Source: Rhizobium tropici CIAT 899 (GTDB taxonomy: Bacteria; Pseudomonadota; Alphaproteobacteria; Rhizobiales; Rhizobiaceae). Taken from it: a stretch of DNA of 64,000 nt. Location: assembly GCF_000330885.1 (NCBI RefSeq), contig NC_020062.1, forward strand, positions 1,682,374-1,746,373, given 5' to 3'. Below are positions 43,558 through 50,877 of this stretch, piece after piece. The stretch's first letter is position 1, and every line of letters starts with the position of its first letter. A program made the translations under genes and the position numbers. The notes beneath the pieces are model-generated. The model was not told the origin of the DNA. It saw nothing but the letters and a program-made list of their open reading frames with translations, and did not search any database.

Positions 43558-44712
43558 TTACCGAGGCAAGGCGCGAAAATGTGACCTGATATCCGCGACC
43601 AGCTCGCCGGGCTTTTCCATCGCCGCGAAATGGCCGCCCGCTGCATGCTCGCTCCAGCGGACAACGTTGTAGACCCGTTCAACCCAAGAGCGAGGCGGCT
43701 GCGGCAGTTCCTTGGCAAAGTGCGAGATGGCGACAGGGGGAAGAATCCGCTGTCCTTTTTCGAATGACAGCGGATGCGCACGGCTCTCCTTGTAGAGCCT
43801 GAATGAGGCGTCGAGCGAGCCGCTGAACCAATAGAGGCTGATTTCGGTCAGCAGAGTATCCATGCTGAAGACGTCGAGGACATTGCCATCGCAATCGCTC
43901 CACGACCGGAATTTCTCAACGATCCAGGCAGCCAATCCGACGGGTGAATCGGACAATCCATAGGCCAGCGTCTGCGGCTTGGTGCCTTGGACATGTGCAT
44001 AGGCGCCCTCTTTGTCCGCCCATTCCGCTGCAACTTTCTTAAACTCCGCTTCCTGAGGGGTAAGAGGCGGCAGACCATCGCCGATGGGTGGGCGGAAGCT
44101 GCCAGGAATGTAGTTCAGGTGAATGCCGACCACGTCCTTTGGAAACCGGAAGGCAAGCCAGCTGGAAACCGCCGCGCCGATATCGCCGCCCTGCGCACCG
44201 AAATTTGTGTACCCTAATCCAAGCATGAGCTTACGCCAGAGACCTGCGATCTCAAATGGGCCGATGCCCGCTTTGGCTGGCGCCGACGAAAAGGCGTAGC
44301 CGGGAAGTGCAGGAACAATGAGGTCGAATGTATCCTCGGGATCGCCGCCATGTGCGCCAGGATCCGTCAATAACGGGATGACGCGCTCCATCTCCAGGAA
44401 AGACCCCGGCCAGCCATGTGTCATGATCAGTGGGGTTGGTGACGGTCCCCGGCCTTTGACATGGATGTAGTGGATTTTGAAACCATCGATCTCGGCAACG
44501 AAGTGCGGTAACAGGTTCAGGCGAGTTTCTTGAGCCCGCCAATCGAATTCGCACTGCCAATAGTCGATAAGCTCACGCATGAACCGCAGGCTGCTTCCGT
44601 CATCCCAACCCTCTGGGTCGATGGCGGCAGGCCATTTGGTTTGAGTGACACGACGCCGCAAATCGTCAAGGGCATCATCGCCAATATCGATTTGAAACTC
44701 TATGGTTTGCAT
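43558..44712 (-). CDS. Epoxide hydrolase with N-terminal EHN domain
   Basis: 384 residues from the ATG at 44712 (GGAGG upstream). Residues 1-110 form the epoxide hydrolase N-terminal domain (DDALDDLRRRVTQTKWP, ETRLNLLPHFVAEIDGFKIH). Then come LIMTHGWPGSFLEM (oxyanion) and FGAQGGDIGAAVSSWLA, where the nucleophile Asp is in GGDIG. A late HAAGGHFAAMEKP supplies the histidine. This is the microsomal-type epoxide hydrolase family, soluble in bacteria. It is convergent with the other epoxide-hydrolase-like gene. Substrate unknown. Confidence 0.9.
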   Translation of the reverse strand: MQTIEFQIDIGDDALDDLRRRVTQTKWPAAIDPEGWDDGSSLRFMRELIDYWQCEFDWRAQETRLNLLPHFVAEIDGFKIHYIHVKGRGPSPTPLIMTHGWPGSFLEMERVIPLLTDPGAHGGDPEDTFDLIVPALPGYAFSSAPAKAGIGPFEIAGLWRKLMLGLGYTNFGAQGGDIGAAVSSWLAFRFPKDVVGIHLNYIPGSFRPPIGDGLPPLTPQEAEFKKVAAEWADKEGAYAHVQGTKPQTLAYGLSDSPVGLAAWIVEKFRSWSDCDGNVLDVFSMDTLLTEISLYWFSGSLDASFRLYKESRAHPLSFEKGQRILPPVAISHFAKELPQPPRSWVERVYNVVRWSEHAAGGHFAAMEKPGELVADIRSHFRALPR

Positions 44713-45380
44713 TCGGGCCTCCAAAATGCCGTCAGGCAATTAGGTTTGCAGTGGAAAGGATATGGGCCCCGGAATAGTCACAGACAACTTTTTAAGGTCT
44801 TGGAGCAATCTCCTTTTTGACCTGACACTCGAAGCTGATGAAGAAGGCGCGACCTGCAAGGATCCGTTGCGCATACGCTGGGGCGGCTGATCGGTCGTCC
44901 GACCACACCGATGCAGAGACTCGTCACGACGGCTTTACGCGGCCAACGACATCGGGACGTTGCTCGGTCACCTTGATTGGCCTCGGACCGATTGATCCAC
45001 AAGTTGCCAAGGTGATCGAATCGGCCGCCGAGTCACCACGAGTTTCAGGCCTCTGATCCAGTTGGTCCGCATCCCCAGCTGGAGAGACCCTTTGAAAGCG
45101 ACGATAAAGCAGCCTTCGCGGAGAAGGCAAGCCAATCCCGGGTCAGTTTTCAGCGCAAATCGACAGCGGCGGCTCGACAAGCATCGCGGCCTGCCGAAAA
45201 CCTTCTCTTCCGCAGCCTCTGTTGCCAATATTTCAATTCAACCTATATAAGGTCCATCGACCATTGCTTGCGACGTCGTCGAGGAGCCTCTGCGCCCTCG
45301 CCGGATTTCCTCTCAAATAATCGATCTAATCCCGCAAGGTATCGCGGGGCAAACAACGATTGCTATGAAAGGAAATCGTT
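44713..45380. other. Gene-free region with a possible oxidoreductase tail relic
   Basis: No intact gene was found in these 668 bases. Codons 44875-44949 read TLGRLIGRPTTPMQRLVTTA, which resembles the C-terminal tail of NmrA/SDR-like NAD(P)-binding proteins. Surrounding frames are broken by stops. The last 100 bases include the likely promoter and long leader of the cold-shock gene. Confidence 0.35.
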
Positions 45381-45590
45381 ATGAACACTGGTACAGTTAA
45401 GTGGTTTAACTCCACCAAGGGCTTCGGCTTCATTCAGCCTGATGATGGCAGCACGGACGTTTTCGTCCATATCTCCGCGGTAGAGCGCGCCGGCATGCGT
45501 TCGCTCAACGATGGTCAGAAGATCACTTACGACATCGTGCAGGATCGCAGATCCGGCAAGAGCTCGGCTGACAATCTTCGGGCCGTATAA
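45381..45590 (+). CDS. cspA: Cold-shock domain protein
   Basis: 69 residues, one cold-shock domain. RNP1 is KGFGFIQ and RNP2 is VFVHISAV, and it starts [15 protein letters not shown]. It binds single-stranded RNA and opens structures, acting as RNA chaperone and antiterminator. AAAGGAAA precedes the ATG, with a long leader before it, as is usual for csp mRNAs. A strong terminator follows at 45648. The downstream rpsU-type gene is the customary alphaproteobacterial neighbour. Confidence 0.96.
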   Translation: MNTGTVKWFNSTKGFGFIQPDDGSTDVFVHISAVERAGMRSLNDGQKITYDIVQDRRSGKSSADNLRAV

Positions 45591-45647
45591 TTTGTCACGG
45601 CTTCGCGCGACCACGGATGTACTGGCGCGCTGAAACCATGACCGAGG

Positions 45648-45680
45648 AAGGTCGGGATACGTCCCGGCCTTTTGTTTTTC
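45648..45680 (+). terminator. Rho-independent terminator after cspA
   Basis: AAGGTCGGGA (45648-45657), loop TACG, TCCCGGCCTT (45662-45671) then TTGTTTTTC. The 10 bp stem has one G-U pair and a stable UACG-type tetraloop, followed by a T-rich tract. Confidence 0.85.
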
Positions 45681-45700
45681 ATTTCGAAACGGAGAACGAC

Positions 45701-45982
45701 ATGGCAAATGGTCGTTACCGGCCGGGCGACAGCATCGTCCTGAAGCCTGGAATTTTCGGAAACGCCCAGCCGGCTGGGCGCATCGTGTCTGTGCTGCCTG
45801 TGTCACAGGGCGTTGTCCATTATCGCGTCCGCTTCCAAAATGAGAGTTTCGAGCGGAGCGTCCGTCAGGACGATATCGATGCCGCGGCGTCACCATCGTC
45901 GCTTTCACCGGTGCAAGCCGAGATATCGCAAACATCGAAATCGAGCTGGATCAACTCGAATTCAATCCGCACCAAGAAATAA
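45701..45982 (+). CDS. Conserved hypothetical protein of the csp-rpsU locus
   Basis: 93 residues from the ATG at 45701 (GGAG six bases upstream). An earlier in-frame ATG at 45617 would place the cspA terminator inside the gene. The N-terminal part RYRPGDSIVLKPGIFGN, AGRIVSVLPVSQG and HYRVRFQNESFERSV looks like a small beta-barrel. The C-terminal 30 residues are Ser/Thr-rich. No named domain can be assigned. The placement between cspA and rpsU suggests a role in RNA or translation during stress. Confidence 0.75.
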   Translation: MANGRYRPGDSIVLKPGIFGNAQPAGRIVSVLPVSQGVVHYRVRFQNESFERSVRQDDIDAAASPSSLSPVQAEISQTSKSSWINSNSIRTKK

Positions 45983-46010
45983 ACCCAGCGCGAGCTGAGA
46001 AGGAGAAGTT

Positions 46011-46253
46011 TTGCAGGTTCTGGTAAGAGACAACAACGTCGATCAGGCGCTCCGCGTTCTGAAAAAGAAATTGCAGCGCGAAGGCGTATTTCGGGAAATG
46101 AAGGCACGCAGCGCCTATGAAAAGCCGTCCGAAAAGCGCGCTCGCGAAAAGGGCGAGGCGGTCCGCCGCGCGCGGAAGCTTGCCCGTAAGCAGGCACAGC
46201 GCGAAGGCTTGCTGCCGGCGCCGAAGAAGAAAGTCATGGCGCGAGCTCGCTGA
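46011..46253 (+). CDS. rpsU: 30S ribosomal protein S21
   Basis: 80 residues from a TTG at 46011 with AAGGAG five bases upstream. [20 protein letters not shown] and the strongly basic helix [20 protein letters not shown] identify S21. The tail [15 protein letters not shown] is an alphaproteobacterial extension. S21 helps position the mRNA 5' region in initiation. Rhizobia commonly carry more than one copy, and this one sits with cspA, so it is likely the stress-linked paralogue rather than the main housekeeping copy. Confidence 0.93.
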   Translation: MQVLVRDNNVDQALRVLKKKLQREGVFREMKARSAYEKPSEKRAREKGEAVRRARKLARKQAQREGLLPAPKKKVMARAR

Positions 46254-46296
46254 CGTCCAGCGTCCTTTGGAACGCACCTGCTGAAATGGAGGAAGC

Positions 46297-46500
46297 ATGA
46301 CAAAGACGAAAGACACCCTGTTCAAGGCTGAAAAGCTGTCAGCGCAAACCAAGTCCGAACAGACGACGTCGATTGCCAAGGATATCCTGGCCGATGAGGC
46401 CTCTGCTCGACAGAAGAAGACGGACAGGCTTCGCGCGCTTCGTTTGGCGCAGGAGCCTGCGCCTGCGCCGAAAGCAAAAAAGAAAGACAGGAAGGGATAG
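46297..46500 (+). CDS. Small basic hypothetical protein downstream of rpsU
   Basis: 67 residues, Lys/Ala/Gln-rich (MTKTKDTLFKAEKLSAQT, AKDILADEASARQKKTDRLR, PAPKAKKKDRKG). GGAGGA precedes the ATG. It has one predicted long helix and a basic tail, no known domain and no signal. The context suggests nucleic-acid or ribosome association. It is followed immediately by a 12 bp hairpin that probably ends the operon. Confidence 0.72.
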   Translation: MTKTKDTLFKAEKLSAQTKSEQTTSIAKDILADEASARQKKTDRLRALRLAQEPAPAPKAKKKDRKG

Positions 46501-46502
46501 CG

Positions 46503-46532
46503 GATTGTCTGGCGGTTCTTCGCCAGACAATC
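46503..46532 (+). terminator. Hairpin ending the csp-rpsU locus
   Basis: GATTGTCTGGCG (46503-46514) and CGCCAGACAATC (46521-46532) are perfect complements with a 6-base loop, starting 3 bases after the last stop. There is no strong U-tract, so it may stabilise the 3' end as well as terminate. Confidence 0.7.
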
Positions 46533-47138
46533 GCTCGCTTTCCCGCGGCGGAGCACTCTCTGAGGATTGGGAGGCAATGTCGTCGTCCGGCGACACGAGA
46601 CCCAACAGTTGGGCCGGCCTCATCAGGTCCAGTCAATCGTCGCGCTCGTACGAACCGCGCGACAACACTTAAGCAATGCCTCCATTTCCTCCAGGCATCA
46701 TCACCTTTTAGACGGCGCACTTCGCTCGCACTGAGGCTGCGGTCACGAGCGCCCTGCCGGCCTGCTTCGATGTCGACTCCAGGTCCATCGTGCTTTTGTC
46801 ATCAAAGGCAAGATGCACAGTCATACCTTTCGACATTAGGATTTGGACCCGGTCTTACAAACGCCTCGACAGCCCGAACAGCCATGTTCGATTCCCGGGG
46901 ATGGACCCATTCCCGGGCTGATGCGCCGGATTTCGCGAAGTCTTCGCTAACCTGCGGCATTGCCTCAACTGTCGCGGTGCAAAATTCTTCTCTCCATCTC
47001 TTCAATATTTTCATCATTGCATCGTGCACGGGAACAAAGCAGCGTATTATTCCCTGGTGCAGCAGACCAATAGATTTTTGTATTTCTTCGAACCGTTACT
47101 TATTGCCGGAGATGCAGGGCAAAGGGGCTGACACCATA
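46533..47138. other. Gene-free leader region before the cyclase
   Basis: The cyclase frame is open through part of this stretch, but its translation lacks family features before 47139. A GTG-started 75-codon frame on the minus strand (46802-47029) has no recognisable motif. It probably holds the cyclase promoter and leader. No repeat or RNA gene was identified. Confidence 0.4.
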
Positions 47139-49313
47139 ATGGTGACGCGTGCGCAGCAAATTGGCGTCGTTATCGGCCTGGCTTTCGTCACGGTATTGAC
47201 GACCCTGCGGGCAAGCGATCCTCCGTTGCTAAGGCTCGCCCGCGATTTGACATTCGACCAATATCAGCGCCTGGTGCCCCGGACGTTCGAGAACCAGCCT
47301 GTCCGGGTCATCGACATAGACGAGGCGTCGCTGCGGGAGTTCGGTCAATGGCCCTGGCCAAGAAACCGGATTGCCGCGCTTGTCGACAGGCTTTCCGATC
47401 TGGGCGCGGCCGCCATCGCTTTCGATATCCTCTTCGCCGAGCCGGACCGTCTGTCGCCGCGCAGCGTCGTTCGCGATGTCATTGGCATCGATCCGTCACT
47501 GCTTGGCAAACTGCCGGATAATGATGAGATTTTTTCGCAATCGCTGTCGGGAAGGCCGGTGGTTCTGGGCTTCGGCCTCTCCAACGAGGGAAACTATCTG
47601 CCGCCGGTCAAGGCAGGGTTTGCCTATACCGGCGAAACTCCCTTCGGTGCGCCGCCGGCGATCAAGGCCGCGACGCCGTTGCAGCCGCAATTGGAAACCA
47701 ATGCCGCAGGCCTTGGGCATATCAGCCTCAATCCGGGCGCCTCATCGGCGGTGGTGCGCGCGGTTCCGCTTTTCCTCAGCGACGGCAAGCAGCTTTATCC
47801 CAATCTCGCGCTTGAGGCGCTTCGCGTCGCACAGGGAGCCTCCACCTACGTGCTTGACGCTGCGCCGCACACGCCCAATACACTCACCCGGGTCAAGATC
47901 GGCAATTTCGTCGTGCCGGTAACGGCAGCGGGCGAACTTTGGCTCTATGTCAGCCGCGATACCGCGGAGCGATATATTTCGGCAAGCAAGATACTCGCGA
48001 CCGAAGGCGCCTCCGCTGATGAGAGAGCCGCCATCGAAGGCAGTATCGTTTTCGTCGGAACCTCCGCTTCTGGCCTCCAGGATGTCCGCACGACGGCCCT
48101 TGACGAGAATGTGCCGGGTGTCTCCATCCACGCGCAGATCGTCGAGCAGATCCTGTCAGGCCGCTTCCTTTCCCGACCGGATTGGGCAGACGGACTGGAA
48201 ATCCTGTCCATCGCCGTCCTGGGCAGCCTCTTGGTGATCGTCACCACCTTCGTCAATCCGGCCGCGGCCCTCGCCTGCGGCCTGCTGATTACCTTTTTTG
48301 CCCTTGTGGCCTCCTGGGTTGCCTTTCTTTATGGGGGGCTTCTCTTCGACCCGCTGGCACCGATCGTCTCGGGATCGATCACGCACTTCGCTGCAACGGC
48401 ATTCCGCTTTCTCGTGACGGATCGGGAGCGGCGCGACGTGCGGCGGGCTTTCGGCCATTACCTCTCGCCATCGCTGCTCCATCGCATCGAGCATACACCC
48501 AATGCACTACGTCTCGGGGGAGATGAACGCGAGCTGACGGTCATGTTCGTCGACGTGCGAAACTTTACCCAGATTAGCGAGGAGATGAGCCCGAGCGCCG
48601 TCGTCGCGTTTTTGAACACGCTGCTCGATGCGCTCAGCCACCATGTCATCGCCAATGAAGGCACGCTCGACAAGTTCATCGGAGACTCGATCATGGCCTT
48701 CTGGAACGCTCCCGTCGATGTCTCCGATCATGCCGGCAAGGCCGTGCTGGCAGCTCTCGGCATGCGCGAAACACTCGCCCGCCTCAATGGCGACGATGCC
48801 TTCGGTTTCGGGGACGCGCGACGGGTCGGAATAGGAATCGGCATCCATAGGGGGCTCGCATGCGTCGGCAATATGGGGGCCGAGACCCGCTTCAATTACA
48901 CGGCAGTTGGCGATGCCGTCAACATTGCCGCGCGTATCGAATCCGCCTGCAAGGATGTCAATTTCGACATTCTGGTATCCGAGCCGACGGCGGACTTGCT
49001 GCCCGATTGCGCTCTTCTCGAAGCGGGAGCGCTGACGCTGAAGGGTAAGAGTATGCGAACCAAGCTCTTTGCGGTGGTCGGCGACGAACGCGTGGCGAGA
49101 TCCGCCGGATTTGTCGAATTGCAGGCTACGCACAGGCAGCTTGTTAATGCCCTGCGAACTCGGTCAGCGAGCAGCCGCAAACTCATCAGCGCCGCCAAAC
49201 TTAAGGCGCAAGCCGCGGCAACAGGACTATTGCAGGACTTTTACAGCCACATTTCGCGACGAGGCGGACACTTCGTCGACGAGGCTGCGGAGGACAAGGC
49301 AGCCGACATCTAA
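47139..49313 (+). CDS. CHASE2-domain class III adenylate/guanylate cyclase
   Basis: 724 residues from the ATG at 47139. The N-terminal span is IGVVIGLAFVTVLTTL. CHASE2 sensor domain occupies residues 30-330 (RVIDIDEASLREFGQWPWPR, AAAIAFDILFAEPDR). Two or three more spans lie near 348-430. The catalytic domain starts at about 465: VMFVDVRNF and LDKFIGDSIMAF carry the two metal Asp residues, and YTAVGDAVNIAARIE carries the transition-state Asn and Arg. All catalytic residues are present, so it should be active, most likely making cAMP. CHASE2 senses an unknown periplasmic signal. It is convergent with the FecR gene. Confidence 0.93.
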   Translation: MVTRAQQIGVVIGLAFVTVLTTLRASDPPLLRLARDLTFDQYQRLVPRTFENQPVRVIDIDEASLREFGQWPWPRNRIAALVDRLSDLGAAAIAFDILFAEPDRLSPRSVVRDVIGIDPSLLGKLPDNDEIFSQSLSGRPVVLGFGLSNEGNYLPPVKAGFAYTGETPFGAPPAIKAATPLQPQLETNAAGLGHISLNPGASSAVVRAVPLFLSDGKQLYPNLALEALRVAQGASTYVLDAAPHTPNTLTRVKIGNFVVPVTAAGELWLYVSRDTAERYISASKILATEGASADERAAIEGSIVFVGTSASGLQDVRTTALDENVPGVSIHAQIVEQILSGRFLSRPDWADGLEILSIAVLGSLLVIVTTFVNPAAALACGLLITFFALVASWVAFLYGGLLFDPLAPIVSGSITHFAATAFRFLVTDRERRDVRRAFGHYLSPSLLHRIEHTPNALRLGGDERELTVMFVDVRNFTQISEEMSPSAVVAFLNTLLDALSHHVIANEGTLDKFIGDSIMAFWNAPVDVSDHAGKAVLAALGMRETLARLNGDDAFGFGDARRVGIGIGIHRGLACVGNMGAETRFNYTAVGDAVNIAARIESACKDVNFDILVSEPTADLLPDCALLEAGALTLKGKSMRTKLFAVVGDERVARSAGFVELQATHRQLVNALRTRSASSRKLISAAKLKAQAAATGLLQDFYSHISRRGGHFVDEAAEDKAADI

Positions 49314-49412
49314 AGCAGTTCCAGCAAAAGTGTCGAGCGGTTTTGCGTCCGGAACTGCGTAAAAACAAGAAGATAGAGCGTTTTCGCGATTCGAAGAAAA
49401 GCGGAAATGCTC
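49314..49412 (+). repeat. Rhizobial intergenic repeat, copy 1
   Basis: About 100 bp starting AGCAGTTCCAGCAAAAGTG and ending AGCGGAAATGCTC. It has two internal dyads, GCAGTTCC with GGAACTGC and a GAGC-TTTC/GAAA-GCTC arm. It matches the repeat at 52627-52728 in inverted orientation at all but about seven positions. The size and two-palindrome form resemble RIME-type elements of Rhizobiaceae. Confidence 0.85.
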
Positions 49413-49449
49413 AAGCTGATTTGGAAGCCATCCTGCGCAACTCACGGCG

Positions 49450-50487
49450 CTATCGCTGGTGATGCCCACCACCGTGATCGCTATGGTTGCCTTGATCGCC
49501 CTGGCTATCCCGGTCCTCTCCTTGATGATCACCCGATCCGTGATCGCCTCTGCCATGATGGTCGTGATGTTCATGGTGATCGTGATGCTCGCCTTCGTCG
49601 CCATCATGCTCGTGCGGTTTGCCTGATTTGTCGGGCGGACTTGGCGGATTCGAGACATCCGGCGTACTGGGAGTTTCGTGTGGTGCGGCAGGCGCCTCGG
49701 CGTGCGGCGACCCCTGGGGGCTGGGTGCGCTCGGCGTATCGTGCGGTGCCGGTGCAGGACTATTCGCCGGAGCGCTGCGCGGAGAGATCCCGTTAGGCTG
49801 GCCCCTCATCGCCGTCGACAGACCGCATCCACCGCCAGCAAAACCCATTCGTCCTGAAAGTTGCTGATCCCCGGACAGAAAAGGCAGAGCCCGCTGATTG
49901 CCCAGCGTTTTGAGAACGTCGCGATTGACCCGGCGAGGTTCGCTGACCTGACCGTTGCGCTTCGCAACGACGCAATCACATTGCTGTTTCAGCTGCCTGC
50001 AGCCGCCAGCGCCGCAGAATTGCGCGGCGCCGTTCAACAGCACGACCGCCGTCGTGCCGTTCGCCCCGACATAAAAATCAAACGCGGTTCCGCGCACGCC
50101 GATCGTTCCGGCGGGCGTCACGATCTGATAGGCTGAGTGGTTCGAATTTCCGCTCATCCAGCGAAAGCTGCCCTTTGCCGCATTTATGGTCAGCTTTTTC
50201 ACTGCGCCCGAGTCATCGAACACGAACTTGTCGATGGTAACGGACGATCCGGCCCCGACAGCGAGTCTCGTGCCGTCCCGAAATGTGAACTGTCCGAGAC
50301 CCGAAATCGAGGTGCGAATTTGCTCGTCCCGATGAACGGGATCATCGACCGCGAGCGGACCACCAGCACCCGTAACTTCGGTTTTAATCAGCACCGCCTG
50401 GCCGACCTTCTCGGCGGCTTTCGAAGACAATGGTACGAGCAGCATGGCGCTCAACACAACGGTCACGGCGTGACGCAAACAAAACAC
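49450..50487 (-). CDS. FecR-domain protein with His/Asp-rich C-terminal tail
   Basis: 345 residues with a signal peptide (AVTVVLSAMLLVPLSSKAAE). The FecR domain (residues 55-160) shows QIRTSISGLGQFTFRDGTRL, the SSVTIDKFVFD strand and the IVTPAGTIGVRGTAFDF motif. A Pro/Ser/Ala linker (220-285) leads to a tail of about 60 residues made mostly of His, Asp, Gly and Glu (HDHHEHHDHHGRGDHG). The tail looks metal-binding. Export to the periplasm is likely. Such FecR proteins often occur beside CHASE2 cyclases, as here, but no ECF sigma factor is adjacent. Not the iron-citrate FecR itself. Confidence 0.87.
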   Translation of the reverse strand: MFCLRHAVTVVLSAMLLVPLSSKAAEKVGQAVLIKTEVTGAGGPLAVDDPVHRDEQIRTSISGLGQFTFRDGTRLAVGAGSSVTIDKFVFDDSGAVKKLTINAAKGSFRWMSGNSNHSAYQIVTPAGTIGVRGTAFDFYVGANGTTAVVLLNGAAQFCGAGGCRQLKQQCDCVVAKRNGQVSEPRRVNRDVLKTLGNQRALPFLSGDQQLSGRMGFAGGGCGLSTAMRGQPNGISPRSAPANSPAPAPHDTPSAPSPQGSPHAEAPAAPHETPSTPDVSNPPSPPDKSGKPHEHDGDEGEHHDHHEHHDHHGRGDHGSGDHQGEDRDSQGDQGNHSDHGGGHHQR

Positions 50488-50877
50488 CGCACCCTCCCAA
50501 TATTATTTATATATTATCATAATATTTTTATAAATACAAATTGTAATTTATGATTGCAAATGCGTATACTTTTATACTTGCGAATTAAAATTGGCCAAAA
50601 ATGTGTATATTCAACTTAATATGTTTTCACATATATTCTGAAAGATACAGTAATTACAATAATATGCCCCGCACCAACTCTTGCGGAAATCTCGAAAAAT
50701 TAGTGACTATTCAAGATTGTCGAGCTCAAAAATTTGAGGCAGGTTCCTTGAACAACGCGTATGAATATCGGCTGGCAAGAACCCCTCGAAAGGGTTGGCT
50801 TTGGTCGCGCGCAATGTAGACTGGCGAACTGTTCCGGATGTTGTCACACAAGTATAGGCCGATACGGAGTTCACATC
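50488..50877. other. AT-rich divergent promoter region
   Basis: These 390 bases contain a very AT-rich block (about 50495-50700) rich in TATA, AATATT and ATAAAT runs, in sharp contrast with the GC-rich genes around. No gene is supported. It should hold the promoters of the FecR gene and of the flavoprotein gene and is a candidate site for an H-NS-like (MucR/Ros) or IHF protein. Confidence 0.5.

Noticed and set aside
46802..47029. 75-codon minus-strand frame starting at GTG
   Set aside because: No ribosome site or recognisable motif; kept as gene-free.
46770..47138. Upstream extension of the cyclase frame
   Set aside because: The first 123 codons lack family similarity; the membrane segment and CHASE2 domain begin after the ATG at 47139.
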